A stretch of DNA of 64,000 bases, taken from assembly GCF_001423945.1 (NCBI RefSeq), contig NZ_LMPU01000001.1, forward strand, positions 146,373-210,372. Direction: 5' to 3'. The position numbers and the translations under genes are program-made. The notes below the pieces were generated by a model. It made no database searches. It saw nothing but the letters and a program-made list of their open reading frames with translations, and was not told the DNA's origin. Below are positions 8,331 through 17,517 of the stretch, one piece after another; positions within the stretch are counted from its first letter, which is position 1; the number at the start of each line of letters is the position of its first letter. Source of the DNA: Pedobacter sp. Leaf194. GTDB lineage: Bacteria; Bacteroidota; Bacteroidia; Sphingobacteriales; Sphingobacteriaceae.

Positions 8331-9509
8331 TTAATCGGTTGTATCATTTCCAACTTCTTTTTCTGCTGTGGCCGAAGCTGCAGGCTTATCACTAATCAGC
8401 CTTTGGGTTGGGTACGCAAAATCGGATTTGTTACGCATTACGATTTCCATAATTTTGAAATTGATTTCCTGCTTTATGGATAAATAATCATTGTAGGCTG
8501 TAATTGAAACGAAATAAATAACTTCAATATTTAAAGCAGAATCACCAAAACCTTCAAAATACGCATTGCCGTCGTCGCTGGTATCCTGGTGTTCCCTAAT
8601 GTATGTTCTTATCTCATCAACGATATTCTTAATGGTTTCGGCATTGGTTTCATAGGTTATTCCGAATGAAAATTTCACCCGCCTGAAATTCCTCAAACTC
8701 ATGTTTTCCAAAACGCCATCTATCATCCCCTTATTCGGAATGGTTGCCATTGTTTTCTCGGTTGTACGGATAAGTGTACTCCTAAAACCAACCTTTTCAA
8801 CTGTTCCTTCTACGCCATCAACTTTAACCAAATCGCCAACGGTAAAAGGTTTATCGAGGAAAATAGTGAAGGAGCCAAGTAAGTTTTCCAGACTCTCTTT
8901 TGCGGCCAGGGCAATCGCAATACCGCCGATTCCTAATCCGGTTATTAGGGTTAAAACATTAACCTCGAACACAAAACCCAAGAGCGTAAAAAAGCCAATA
9001 AAAACAACAATGGTTTTAAATAACTCTTTTAAAAACGGTACCAACTGGTCATCGGCTTTACTTTCCGTAAGCGATGCCTTATAAGTTAAAACATGCGAAA
9101 TGAAATCTATAATCCGAAGGAAAATCCAGAAGATTGAAAGAATAATTAAAAACAAAAATATCCTGTCGATGCATTCGCCAATGGTTACCGGAATGTGTTC
9201 TTTAACTTTTCCAACTAATTTATTGAAATGAAAAACCGTTACCTCTAATGGATGTTTAAGTTGATTTATAGAGAGATACAGGGTAGAAAAAAGAATAAAG
9301 ATTTCTATCGGTTTGAGCAGCAATCCGACAAAAGTTTCATCGTGATTTTGTTGCGAAAAGCTTTTAAATAACTTAAATAACAGTTTACTTAAAAGCTTTG
9401 ATACAATGGTTTTGAACAGTAGGCCCAGCAAAAGAATAACGCTAAACAAACAGTAAGCTTTTACGGTATTGCCCCAAAAAGTTTGCTCAAAAAATGCTGA
9501 ATCTAACAT
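8331..9509 (-). CDS. MscS family mechanosensitive ion channel
   Basis: The 392-residue membrane protein has about four hydrophobic segments (roughly 15-37, 62-82, 112-135, 165-190). The pore-lining TM3 region is rich in Gly and Ala (GLGIGGIAIALAAKESL). The MscS beta domain follows, with KPFTVGDLVKV and ATIPNKGMIDGVLENMS. It would release solutes on hypo-osmotic shock. The C-terminus is Asp/Thr/Ala-rich and variable. A -7 element lies 20 nt before the start. Confidence 0.93.
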   Translation of the reverse strand: MLDSAFFEQTFWGNTVKAYCLFSVILLLGLLFKTIVSKLLSKLLFKLFKSFSQQNHDETFVGLLLKPIEIFILFSTLYLSINQLKHPLEVTVFHFNKLVGKVKEHIPVTIGECIDRIFLFLIILSIFWIFLRIIDFISHVLTYKASLTESKADDQLVPFLKELFKTIVVFIGFFTLLGFVFEVNVLTLITGLGIGGIAIALAAKESLENLLGSFTIFLDKPFTVGDLVKVDGVEGTVEKVGFRSTLIRTTEKTMATIPNKGMIDGVLENMSLRNFRRVKFSFGITYETNAETIKNIVDEIRTYIREHQDTSDDGNAYFEGFGDSALNIEVIYFVSITAYNDYLSIKQEINFKIMEIVMRNKSDFAYPTQRLISDKPAASATAEKEVGNDTTD

Positions 9510-9529
9510 ACCGGCTTTAAATTATTCGA

Positions 9530-9537
9530 CAAATATA
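9530..9537 (-). promoter_or_regulatory. -7 element (TATATTTG) for the MscS gene
   Basis: On the minus strand TATATTTG fits TAnnTTTG, 20 nt before the ATG at 9509 and just after the rplS terminator, so the channel gene has its own promoter. No clear -33 TTTG is seen at standard spacing. Confidence 0.45.
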
Positions 9538-9541
9538 ATGG

Positions 9542-9577
9542 AAACAAAAAAACCTCCACGATTTTGAATCGTGAAGG
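9542..9577 (-). terminator. Terminator after rplS
   Basis: On the minus strand a 10-bp stem (CCTTCACGAT / ATCGTGGAGG, one G-U pair) with a 5-nt loop is followed by a run of seven T. It ends the ribosomal operon before the MscS gene. Confidence 0.85.
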
Positions 9578-9600
9578 CTTATATCTTGTAATAAAGAATA

Positions 9601-9948
9601 TTATTTTCTTAAAGATTTAATACGGGCAGCTTTACCAGTTAAAGCACGTAAATAGAACAATTTCGCTCTACGAACTTTACCATAGCTATTCACTTCCACT
9701 TTCTCAATGTTTGGAGAATTTACAGGGAAGATACGCTCTACACCCACACCGTTGCTCATTTTACGAACAGTGAAAGTTTCGTTTGCACCTGCACTGTTAC
9801 GTTGTATAACAACACCCTGGTAAATTTGAACACGTTCTTTATTACCTTCGCGAATTTTATAGTGTACGCTCACTGTATCGCCAGACTTGAACGCAGGAAA
9901 ATCTTTTTTCGCGATGGCCTGCTCTTCAACAAATTTTACTAAATCCAT
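9601..9948 (-). CDS. rplS: 50S ribosomal protein L19
   Basis: The 115-residue protein matches L19 throughout: [45 protein letters not shown] and KAKLFYLR-like [14 protein letters not shown]19 sits at the interface of the ribosomal subunits. It is the last gene of the classic rpsP-rimM-trmD-rplS order, 138 nt after trmD, and is closed by a strong terminator. Confidence 0.98.
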   Translation of the reverse strand: MDLVKFVEEQAIAKKDFPAFKSGDTVSVHYKIREGNKERVQIYQGVVIQRNSAGANETFTVRKMSNGVGVERIFPVNSPNIEKVEVNSYGKVRRAKLFYLRALTGKAARIKSLRK

Positions 9949-10086
9949 GATTTTAAGCTATTAAACCAACTTTCTTTACCTTGAAAATCGGATTGCAATA
10001 TTAGGGAAATATTTTGATATAAAAAAGTCTAATTTAATTTTTTCCACAATCTTTTAGAATTCCACATTCCAATATGTTAAATGCTT

Positions 10087-10761
10087 CTATTCCAAAAGGT
10101 CAGGCCGGCGTTTCTGAGTACGCTCTAAAGCCTGTTCATGGCGCCATTCGTTTACTTTTGCTTCATGTCCGCTCAATAACACGTCGGGCACTTTATGTCC
10201 ACGCCAATCTGCTGGCCGGGTATAAACAGGCGCATCTAAAAGCTCTCCTTGAAAACTGTCAGAAAGGGCAGAAGTCTCATCATTTAAAACTCCGGGAATC
10301 AAACGAACCACAGCATCTACCACAATCGCAGCGGGCAGTTCTCCGCCACTTAAAACATAATCGCCAACAGAAATCTCTCTGGTTACAAAAATGTCTCTTA
10401 TGCGCTGATCTATCCCCTTATAATGACCACATAAAATGATGATGTTTTCTTTTATTGAAAGTTCGTTCGCTGTACTTTGGTTTAGGGTAACTCCATCAGG
10501 CGTCATAAAGATAATTTCGTCGTAATTTCGCTCTGCCTGAAGTTTTTCAATACAGGCTGCGAAGGGCTCGATGCTCATAACCATACCGCTACCACCTCCA
10601 TATTGATAATCATCTACACTTTTCTGTTTATTGGTTGCGTAATCACGAAGATTATGCAAAACAATTTCAGCAATACCCTTCTTTTGCGCCCTTTGTAAAA
10701 TAGAATGGGCAAACGGACTTTCCAGTAAAGCGGGCAAAACGGTTATAATATCGAAACGCAT
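10087..10761 (-). CDS. trmD: tRNA (guanine-N1)-methyltransferase TrmD
   Basis: TrmD methylates G37 next to the anticodon and prevents +1 frameshifting. The 224-residue protein shows the SPOUT trefoil-knot motifs: [10 protein letters not shown] at 51-60, [10 protein letters not shown] at 111-120 and [11 protein letters not shown] at 131-141 in the SAM-binding knot. It follows rimM by 16 nt and precedes rplS. Length is normal. Confidence 0.98.
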   Translation of the reverse strand: MRFDIITVLPALLESPFAHSILQRAQKKGIAEIVLHNLRDYATNKQKSVDDYQYGGGSGMVMSIEPFAACIEKLQAERNYDEIIFMTPDGVTLNQSTANELSIKENIIILCGHYKGIDQRIRDIFVTREISVGDYVLSGGELPAAIVVDAVVRLIPGVLNDETSALSDSFQGELLDAPVYTRPADWRGHKVPDVLLSGHEAKVNEWRHEQALERTQKRRPDLLE

Positions 10762-10777
10762 AGGTCAAATTTAGGGT

Positions 10778-11305
10778 TTAATTTTCAAGATAAATATCCA
10801 GCAAACCTTCAGGCAAGCCAAGCGTTAGGATTTTCTCCTCATCGTCAATTTCAATAATGAAATCCTCATTAAGCGGAAACAGAATTTCAGTTCCGTTGTA
10901 TAAAACCGTTGCAATAAACTGTTGAGGGTATTCATTTACTTCAATAATTTCGCCAAGCTCGCCTAATGTTTCATCTATAGCGGTAAAGCCCTTCAAATCC
11001 GTGTAAAAAAATTCGTTTTCATCACGTTCGGGCTTTTGGGCAATCGGTAAATAGAGCTTCTTTTTTAACAACTCCTGAGCCTTATCGATATGATCTACAT
11101 CGTCAAAATTGAAATAGCCCGTTTTATTGGCTTGTAGTTTTGCAGATGAAACGAAGTAAGGCACAAGTTTGCCGTTCATATCTGCGAAAACGACATCGAA
11201 TGTTAATTGCTCATACTCGTCAAATTCAAAGAAAACCTGAACCTCACCTTTCAGCCCCCTGCTTTTTGTAACGTAGCCTATATAAAATGCTTCTTCGTGT
11301 TTCAT
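10778..11305 (-). CDS. rimM: Ribosome maturation factor RimM
   Basis: RimM binds S19 and helps assemble the 30S head. The 175-residue protein has the N-terminal RimM beta barrel (YIGYVTKSRGLKGEVQVFFE) and the C-terminal PRC-barrel (FFYTDLKGFTAIDETLGELGEI). It is separated from rpsP by 179 nt that hold a strong terminator-like hairpin, so part of its transcription may be attenuated or start within that gap. Confidence 0.96.
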   Translation of the reverse strand: MKHEEAFYIGYVTKSRGLKGEVQVFFEFDEYEQLTFDVVFADMNGKLVPYFVSSAKLQANKTGYFNFDDVDHIDKAQELLKKKLYLPIAQKPERDENEFFYTDLKGFTAIDETLGELGEIIEVNEYPQQFIATVLYNGTEILFPLNEDFIIEIDDEEKILTLGLPEGLLDIYLEN

Positions 11306-11430
11306 AAACCTGCAAATTCAGTATTGATAACGATTACGAGCCTGACTGGTCATCAGGTGTAATCTGCTGTCGAGTATCGGTCTTGATGCATAGCTTCCAA
11401 TAACGACACCCGATAAAAATCTCTTTATAT

Positions 11431-11465
11431 AAAAATAGCGCTCCGAAATTCGGAACGCTATTTTT
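11431..11465. terminator. Strong hairpin between rpsP and rimM
   Basis: AAAAATAGCG (11431-11440) pairs with CGCTATTTTT (11456-11465), with a second stem TCCGAA / TTCGGA inside. T runs on both strands make it a good bidirectional terminator. Its place inside a normally continuous operon suggests partial termination that gives more S16 than RimM/TrmD transcript. Confidence 0.85.
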
Positions 11466-11484
11466 CAAAACAAAATAATAAAAA

Positions 11485-12042
11485 TTATTCTGCGCCTTCT
11501 TCTTTAGTTTCAGCTGCAGGAGCTTCTTCAGTTGCTTCAGCTTCAACAGCTGGTGCTTCTTCAGTAACTTCTTCTTCAGCAACTGGTGCATTTTTGGCTG
11601 CGATAGCGGCTGCTCTATCTTCTTTTTTCTTAGCTTCAGCAGCAAGAGCTGTTTTACGAGCGTCTGCCTTTGAAGTAGCTAATCCTTCTGATTTACCAGA
11701 AATTTTACCTGCTTTAGCATCTAACCAAGCAGTGAATTTCTCATCAGCTTGTTCTTGAGTTAAAGCACCTTTTTTAACACCACCTTCTAAGTGTTTTTTG
11801 TACAAAACGCCTTTGTAAGATAGGATGGCACGAGCTGTATCAGTAGGCTCAGCACCTTTGTTAACCCAAGCTAAAGTTTTTTCGAAGTTAATTTCGATAG
11901 TTGCAGGATTGGTGTTTGGGTTATATGAACCTAAACGCTCAATAAATTTACCATCACGTGGAGCACGTGAATCTGCTACTACTACGTGGAAAAAAGGTTT
12001 TCCTTTTTTACCGAATCTTTGCAATCTGATTTTGGTTGCCAT
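11485..12042 (-). CDS. rpsP: 30S ribosomal protein S16 with long C-terminal tail
   Basis: The first ~80 residues are typical S16 ([35 protein letters not shown]). The remaining ~100 residues are a basic helix followed by an Ala/Glu-rich tail ending in ETKEEGAE, giving 185 residues against about 80-90 in E. coli. Tails of this kind are common in Bacteroidetes S16. First gene of the rpsP operon, preceded by a clear -7 element. Confidence 0.97.
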   Translation of the reverse strand: MATKIRLQRFGKKGKPFFHVVVADSRAPRDGKFIERLGSYNPNTNPATIEINFEKTLAWVNKGAEPTDTARAILSYKGVLYKKHLEGGVKKGALTQEQADEKFTAWLDAKAGKISGKSEGLATSKADARKTALAAEAKKKEDRAAAIAAKNAPVAEEEVTEEAPAVEAEATEEAPAAETKEEGAE

Positions 12043-12096
12043 TTCTTTTTTTGTTTATGTATACAACATATTCCCGGAACTTCGTGTTGCGGGCTG

Positions 12097-12104
12097 CAAA
12101 GATA
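12097..12104 (-). promoter_or_regulatory. -7 element (TATCTTTG) for the rpsP operon
   Basis: On the minus strand TATCTTTGCAG lies about 54 nt before the S16 start codon and matches TAnnTTTG exactly. A TTTG further upstream is only 11 nt away, so the -33 box is uncertain. Confidence 0.6.
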
Positions 12105-12183
12105 AAAAAAATCTGCAAATTAAAAACATAGTTTAATTTGTTTATTTTCAGGAGATTTGCCTCCTAATATTTGCAGATAGAAT

Positions 12184-12705
12184 ATGGAAAGAATTGCCAT
12201 TGATATGGACGAGGTTATTGCCGATGCCCTTGGGAAATTTATTAAACTTTACAATAGAGATTACAACGTGCCGCTGGATTTGAAAATTGATGCCGGCAAC
12301 GAAATTTATCACCATGTTCCACAAGATGTAAACCAAAAATGGTTTGAATACATAAATGAGCCTGGCTTTTTTCGGGATTTAGACGTTATTGCCGACAGTC
12401 AGCGTGTGATTAAAGCTTTACAACAAAAATACGATGTTTACATTGTTTCGGCTGCCATGGAATTTCGCAACTCTCTGGTAGATAAATACGATTGGCTGGA
12501 GGAGCACTTTCCTTTTATCGACTGGCAACACATTATTTTCTGCGGAAATAAAATTATTCAAGCGGATATTATTATTGATGACCGTACCAAAAACTTCGTT
12601 AATTTCCAGGGGAGGCCTTTACTTTTCACTTCACCACATAATTTATTGGTTACAGAATATGAACGCGTAAACACCTGGGAAGAGGTGGCGGCATTGCTGC
12701 TTTAA
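12184..12705 (+). CDS. 5'(3')-deoxyribonucleotidase (NT5C-like HAD phosphatase)
   Basis: The 173-residue protein belongs to the cytosolic 5'(3')-deoxyribonucleotidase branch of the HAD superfamily. Motif I is IDMDEVIAD, with the nucleophile D7 and acid/base D9 in DMD. Motif II is in YIVSAAMEF and motif IV in IIIDDRTKNF. It would dephosphorylate deoxynucleoside monophosphates and so limit dNTP pools. It is a single-gene unit between rpsP (divergent) and the VIT gene (convergent). Confidence 0.9.
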   Translation: MERIAIDMDEVIADALGKFIKLYNRDYNVPLDLKIDAGNEIYHHVPQDVNQKWFEYINEPGFFRDLDVIADSQRVIKALQQKYDVYIVSAAMEFRNSLVDKYDWLEEHFPFIDWQHIIFCGNKIIQADIIIDDRTKNFVNFQGRPLLFTSPHNLLVTEYERVNTWEEVAALLL

Positions 12706-12756
12706 AAATTTTTCTATTGGTTTTTTAGCTGAGTGATGAGCTAGATTTAAACTTTT

Positions 12757-12820
12757 TTAAGCGAGGCAAGAACATTTAAGCGATGTTTAAATGTTCTTGC
12801 CTTGCTTAAGGCTTTTTTTT
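12757..12820 (+). terminator. Long 23-bp-stem terminator between convergent genes
   Basis: Arms 12757-12779 and 12787-12809 pair over 23 positions with one G-T, leaving a 7-nt loop. T runs follow on the plus strand (12813-12820) and precede it on the other side (12753-12758), so it can serve both the nucleotidase gene and the VIT gene. Confidence 0.85.
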
Positions 12821-12830
12821 GAGGCTCTAA

Positions 12831-15800
12831 CTAAAAGTTAAACTCTCCAACCAGATTTCCCTCCCTATTACCCGAAGCTATTGGCAACACAATTACTTTT
12901 CTTTGTTGCTTCCCGGTTGCATAACGGGTATAAATTTCTGCAGTTACGGTTGTTGGTCCACTGATGTTAATTTGCCTGTCGCCAAAATAATTTACCTCTA
13001 TTTTATATTTGCCTTTTACGGCTTTCTTAATCATAAACTGCTCTGGCCCATATCCTGAAGTAAAATCATTGCTAATGCGGCCACCAATTTTGGTTCTGCT
13101 GTTTCCATAATAACCTTTTTCACCTGTCGGGTCAGTTAACCACAAATCAATATCAGTATCATTTTTATTCCAGCTTAACACCACACGCACATCAACAGGT
13201 AACGGTTGAATTAACCTTTTATCAATTCCTTTTACATTTAGTTTATTACCATGTTTGGCAATCAGGTTGTTGATTTCAGGAATGATAATCTCTTCAATGC
13301 CCTCATTGCTGTCGGATGTTTGAGCACTGTAGCTTTGAGTTAGTACCTTATATAAATTATCAAGCGATTTTTGGTACTGACCATTATCGGCCAGCGCCAA
13401 AGCATAATCGCGATAGCTTTGCGCATCCATGGGGCGCCATTGCAACACTTTGTGGGTTACAAAAAGTTCCTCTCTATAATTTCCTGTTTGTTTTAATTTA
13501 TAGGCCAGGGTTTTGTATAAATCGGCATTTTCCAGATCTAAATCGGCAATGTTGCTTAGAATAGTTAGTGCCCTTACGCTGTCTTTTTTTGAATAAAACC
13601 AGTTGGCAACATCAAAATAAAACATTGGCGTGGTTATATAATCCGGGCGCATTTTTAAATAAGATTGATAAGCGCTATCTGGTTTTCCAACCATATTTTT
13701 CATGTAATCTTTATCGCTTTTAAATTCAGGTATAATAATTTCAGGCTGTGTTTCTACATTTCTGGCTGTGTTTTTATTTTGAATGTTTAAGCCTGCAATA
13801 CGACCTTGCAGGGGCGAGTTTACGCCATCGGCCTGAGGTCTAACTACAGCTATTGCGCTTGTGGTTTCCATTCGCTTTGCTTGTGCAGCATAACCAACTA
13901 TTACAACTTCGTTTAATGACTTCTCTTCGTCCAGTTTGCCAATACCAGAACTTGCAGGAGGGCTGCTTTTGGGCCTAGCCGGCGGCGGTACTACAGCGAC
14001 AACGTCTCTCGCCGGCACGCCATTTTGTACCGCCCTTCGAATTGCGGGCGCAGGCTCCACCATTGCGATCGGTGCCGGAGTCGGGTAATCATCTTGCTTC
14101 TTTATGGGTTCTTTATCATAAAAATTTGTGTTCCACCAGGTCTTCAAATCCTTACTCATTGCAACTGCAGTATTTAGCAAATCAGTTTTACGCTCTAGAA
14201 TGTCGACCCTGCGCTGCTTTAAAACAGACTCGTACGCGGTGCGCAATTCTGCCGGTGGTGTAATGTCATAGCGCAAATAATCTTCGAAATTTTCTAAAAC
14301 AATAAGACTTGTATTCCTTGTTACGATTCCAAATTGCTTGCCTAAAACACTAATATCATCTTTATTCTCTTCGTACTGAATATCCATTTCAGAGATTTTC
14401 TTTTGCGCCCAAACCCTGCTTATATCCATGCTGTTTAAAGCATGTTCAGTTGCATTGATGCGAATGGTTTGAGATGCAACTACCGTGGTTCCGTAGCCAA
14501 ACTGAAGAACAAACTCGGTATTTAAGCCGTTCAAAATTCCGGCTACAGAAAAGTGTCCGTTTACGCTTACCTGCATAGATGGGTAGCTTTGGCGAATATC
14601 AGACCCGTTTTTTATGCCCAAAAATTGTAGATTCTGCTGATTCAAATGCTTAAAACCTTCGCTTACTGAAACTGAATTTAAGTTTATAAACTGACCGCCT
14701 GTTTTTAGGCTGATGTATTTTAAGGTGCTAAAATCGGCCTTGAGTGATGTATTTATGCAATGAACCGGCTTAACTAAAGCCAGGGTATTGTTACCGAAGG
14801 TTGATAAGCCATCACTAAAAAAAAGATATTCATCAGCCGGTAAGTGCAGGGCATTTACAGCGCTAAAGTTTGTACCGCCATCATAAACCAAGCTTTCCAA
14901 TTTCGCTTTTAATGATGCCCAGTTTCCGTTTGTGATGTTAAAAGTTCCGCCATTTTTAAAATTGTTATTTAACAGGCCTAATTCTATGGTTAGGTTTTGT
15001 TTCTCATTTATAATTAATCCCAAAAGTTCCAACTCCTTTTCAACATCTCGCTGCAAACCACTTAAAGAAGTATCCCAGATTAAACCGATTTGATTTGCCC
15101 ATTGTCTTGGGCGGCTTTGGGTTTTTGGGAAAACGTTTACCAGAAAATAATAGCCGTTGGATGCTTTCTGCATTTGCACTTCAGGCAAATCATTTCTTTT
15201 AGGGAGATTAATTATTAAACCGTTTTTGGGTTGATAATTGGTTTTGTTGATTTCGCCAACATAGGTATTTCCGTTGGCCTTTAAATCGAAGCTGCCGTCT
15301 GGTAATTCGCCAAGTTCAGGTTTAATAATGCTTTCATAAACAGTTGTTTTTAGGGAGAAATTCTCTATGGGCTGACTATAATCTAAAGGCAAATGGTACC
15401 GTAAAGCATTACCGCTACTAAAATTGAGTTCTTCTTCGTAGCCGACAATTATAGTCCGGCTGCCGTGTGCGGGTAAAGGATATATTCTTGTTCGAAAGTT
15501 ATTGCCCTCAACTTTTTCTAACAAACCGGGGTCTACTCTACGCCGTTCGATACTTTCAAACACTTCAGTCGCTTTTGCTTTTTCAACAGGAACGGCTTCA
15601 CGCATCTTACCGTTTATATCTAACGCGTATCGGCTAATGCTTACACCTTCAGGCATTGGAAAAGTAAGTTCTCCTTCTAAAATCCGGCTACTGCTGTTAT
15701 GAAAAGTCATCGTCATAACGGTGGTTGCAATATTTCCGGTGATTTGAACATCGATACTTATTTTTTTAAGCTTAACAGCTTCCTTTTCCTGCGCTGTTTC

Positions 15801-15893
15801 GGCTTGCTGAATTTTCAGTACAGGCATTTGCGCCTGTGAAAAAAATGCAAGTAAAATTAGGGAGATAGTGATTAGGGTTTTAGATGGCTTCAT
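12831..15893 (-). CDS. VIT / vWA-like / TPR / DUF2135 envelope protein with TonB-plug-like segment
   Basis: The 1020-residue protein has a signal peptide (about 1-22, ending FFSQAQ). A VIT domain follows at about 30-155 (GELTFPMPEGVSISRYALDI, VFESIERRRVDPGLLE). A vWA-like region at about 268-415 has a MIDAS-type DTSLS at 274-278. A Pro/Ala-rich linker spans about 603-650. Residues 659-705 read like the plug start of a SusC-type TonB receptor (SLNEVVIVGYAAQAKR and LQGRIAGLNIQ). TPR-like helices lie at about 765-850 and a DUF2135 domain at about 897-1005 (WNKNDTDIDLWLTDPTGEK). No beta barrel is present. It is likely periplasmic or surface-attached, possibly a scaffold. Function unknown. Confidence 0.88.
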   Translation of the reverse strand: MKPSKTLITISLILLAFFSQAQMPVLKIQQAETAQEKEAVKLKKISIDVQITGNIATTVMTMTFHNSSSRILEGELTFPMPEGVSISRYALDINGKMREAVPVEKAKATEVFESIERRRVDPGLLEKVEGNNFRTRIYPLPAHGSRTIIVGYEEELNFSSGNALRYHLPLDYSQPIENFSLKTTVYESIIKPELGELPDGSFDLKANGNTYVGEINKTNYQPKNGLIINLPKRNDLPEVQMQKASNGYYFLVNVFPKTQSRPRQWANQIGLIWDTSLSGLQRDVEKELELLGLIINEKQNLTIELGLLNNNFKNGGTFNITNGNWASLKAKLESLVYDGGTNFSAVNALHLPADEYLFFSDGLSTFGNNTLALVKPVHCINTSLKADFSTLKYISLKTGGQFINLNSVSVSEGFKHLNQQNLQFLGIKNGSDIRQSYPSMQVSVNGHFSVAGILNGLNTEFVLQFGYGTTVVASQTIRINATEHALNSMDISRVWAQKKISEMDIQYEENKDDISVLGKQFGIVTRNTSLIVLENFEDYLRYDITPPAELRTAYESVLKQRRVDILERKTDLLNTAVAMSKDLKTWWNTNFYDKEPIKKQDDYPTPAPIAMVEPAPAIRRAVQNGVPARDVVAVVPPPARPKSSPPASSGIGKLDEEKSLNEVVIVGYAAQAKRMETTSAIAVVRPQADGVNSPLQGRIAGLNIQNKNTARNVETQPEIIIPEFKSDKDYMKNMVGKPDSAYQSYLKMRPDYITTPMFYFDVANWFYSKKDSVRALTILSNIADLDLENADLYKTLAYKLKQTGNYREELFVTHKVLQWRPMDAQSYRDYALALADNGQYQKSLDNLYKVLTQSYSAQTSDSNEGIEEIIIPEINNLIAKHGNKLNVKGIDKRLIQPLPVDVRVVLSWNKNDTDIDLWLTDPTGEKGYYGNSRTKIGGRISNDFTSGYGPEQFMIKKAVKGKYKIEVNYFGDRQINISGPTTVTAEIYTRYATGKQQRKVIVLPIASGNREGNLVGEFNF

Positions 15894-16161
15894 AACAGTT
15901 GGTCTTTTTTAAACTGATGCAAATCTTGTTAGGATTACATAAATTTATTTTTGTACCTGGTTGCGGTTGAAGCGGAAATAGCACCAAAAACCAAATTTAA
16001 ACAAACCTGATAGCAATGTAAAGCGTAGCAATTTTTTCTATTGCGCAGCTTGAAATGAATAGCAGGAGAGGTGGAACAGATGGAAAACAGAACCTTGCTT
16101 TTCGAAAAAAAAATGTAACATTTGGTTGAGAAACCGTTCTAATACTAAAAAAAATCAACCT

Positions 16162-16488
16162 ATGTTAGTAACCACAACGCCTTCTGTTGAGGGCACAAAA
16201 ATTGTAAAATACATTGGTCTTGTTACCGGAGAAACAATTATCGGGGCAAACATTTTTAAAGATTTATTTGCCGGAATACGGGATATTGTTGGCGGCCGCT
16301 CCAGCGCTTATGAGCAGGTTTTAAGGGAAGCTAAAGATACCGCCGTAAACGAAATGCAACAGTATGCCGCAGCACTTGGCGCCAATGCAATTGTTGGTGT
16401 AGACTTGGATTATGAAACCGTTGGAACAGGCGGGAGCATGCTTATGGTAACTGCAAGCGGAACTGCTGTAATCCTCGAAAATTTGTAG
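16162..16488 (+). CDS. YbjQ/UPF0145 family protein
   Basis: The 108-residue protein matches the YbjQ family, also called the heavy-metal-binding DUF74 fold. Recognisable parts are [22 protein letters not shown] near the start and [17 protein letters not shown] near the end. ATG 16162 gives the expected length; a TTG at 16126 would add 12 unsupported residues. Members form pentamers but their role is unclear. It is convergent with pfkA. Confidence 0.92.
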   Translation: MLVTTTPSVEGTKIVKYIGLVTGETIIGANIFKDLFAGIRDIVGGRSSAYEQVLREAKDTAVNEMQQYAAALGANAIVGVDLDYETVGTGGSMLMVTASGTAVILENL

Positions 16489-16490
16489 AG

Positions 16491-16528
16491 CTATCGGATG
16501 TCCGGATTGCGGCCCGAACATCCGATAG
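16491..16528. terminator. Hairpin between ybjQ-like gene and pfkA
   Basis: CTATCGGATGT (16491-16501) pairs perfectly with ACATCCGATAG (16518-16528), with an extra CGG/CCG inside. T runs are short on both strands, so termination is likely but not certain. Confidence 0.6.
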
Positions 16529-16533
16529 TTGAT

Positions 16534-17517
16534 TTAAAAGGATAATATATCGATTAGTTTTATCCAGGTAGAGCTTACTTTTTCTGCATCGATGTGTTTA
16601 ATCGCGTGGTCGAACGGGGTAAAAACCATTTCGCGGTTTACCTGACCGGCCATTACGCCACGTTCGCCATTTATTAAACCTTCTACCGCCGATACACCCA
16701 ACCTGCTGGCTAAAACCCTATCCATACAAGTGGGTTTACCACCACGTTGGATGTGGCCGAGTACAGAAACTTTCGTATCGTAATGCGGGTATTTTGACTG
16801 GAGAATTTCACCAACTTTGAAAGCACCACCAGCGTCATCTCCTTCGGCTACAATGATAATTTTTGATGATTTATCTTTACGGCTGTGTTCGAGTTTATGC
16901 AACACATCTTCTACACCCATATTGGCTTCAGGAATAAGAATTGCTTCAGCGCCAACGCCAATACCGCTTCGAAGGGCAATTAGGCCGGAATCCCGACCCA
17001 TAACCTCGACAATGAAAAGCCTGTCGTGAGATTCGGCAGTGTCTCTGATTCTATCAACCGCATCTATAACGGTGTTTATAGCCGAATCGTAGCCAATTGT
17101 AAAATCGGTACCCGCCAAATCGTTATCGATAGTGCCTGGTAAACCAACAATTGGAAAATCGAACTCATTTGCAAAAACATTTGCGCCGGTAAACGTTCCA
17201 TCTCCACCGATGACAACAAGCGCATCGATGTTCCTGTTTTTTAAATTATTGTAAGCAGTTTTTCTTCCTTCAGCGGTTCTGAAAGCTTCGCTACGTGCTG
17301 TTTTTAAAATTGTACCTCCACGCTGTATAATGTTCGCCACCGATTTGCGATCCATAGGCATACAATCGTCTGTGATTAGGCCCTCATATCCACGAAGGAA
17401 ACCTGTTACTTCAATATCATAATAAATTGAGGCTCTAACAACAGCCCTAATTGCGGCGTTCATGCCCGGAGAATCCCCTCCGGAGGTTAAAACACCAATG
17501 TTCTTTATCTTATTCAT
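16534..17517 (-). CDS. pfkA: ATP-dependent 6-phosphofructokinase
   Basis: The enzyme phosphorylates fructose 6-phosphate, the committed step of glycolysis. The 327-residue protein has GVLTSGGDSPGMNAAIR at 8-24, GGDGTFTGA, and the catalytic PGTIDNDLAGTDFTIGYD. ATG 17517 gives the normal E. coli-like length; an in-frame start at 17577 lies inside the dsbD coding sequence and adds 20 foreign residues. The start overlaps the end of the upstream dsbD gene by 8 nt, so translation is probably coupled. The link between the two functions is not obvious. Confidence 0.97.
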   Translation of the reverse strand: MNKIKNIGVLTSGGDSPGMNAAIRAVVRASIYYDIEVTGFLRGYEGLITDDCMPMDRKSVANIIQRGGTILKTARSEAFRTAEGRKTAYNNLKNRNIDALVVIGGDGTFTGANVFANEFDFPIVGLPGTIDNDLAGTDFTIGYDSAINTVIDAVDRIRDTAESHDRLFIVEVMGRDSGLIALRSGIGVGAEAILIPEANMGVEDVLHKLEHSRKDKSSKIIIVAEGDDAGGAFKVGEILQSKYPHYDTKVSVLGHIQRGGKPTCMDRVLASRLGVSAVEGLINGERGVMAGQVNREMVFTPFDHAIKHIDAEKVSSTWIKLIDILSF

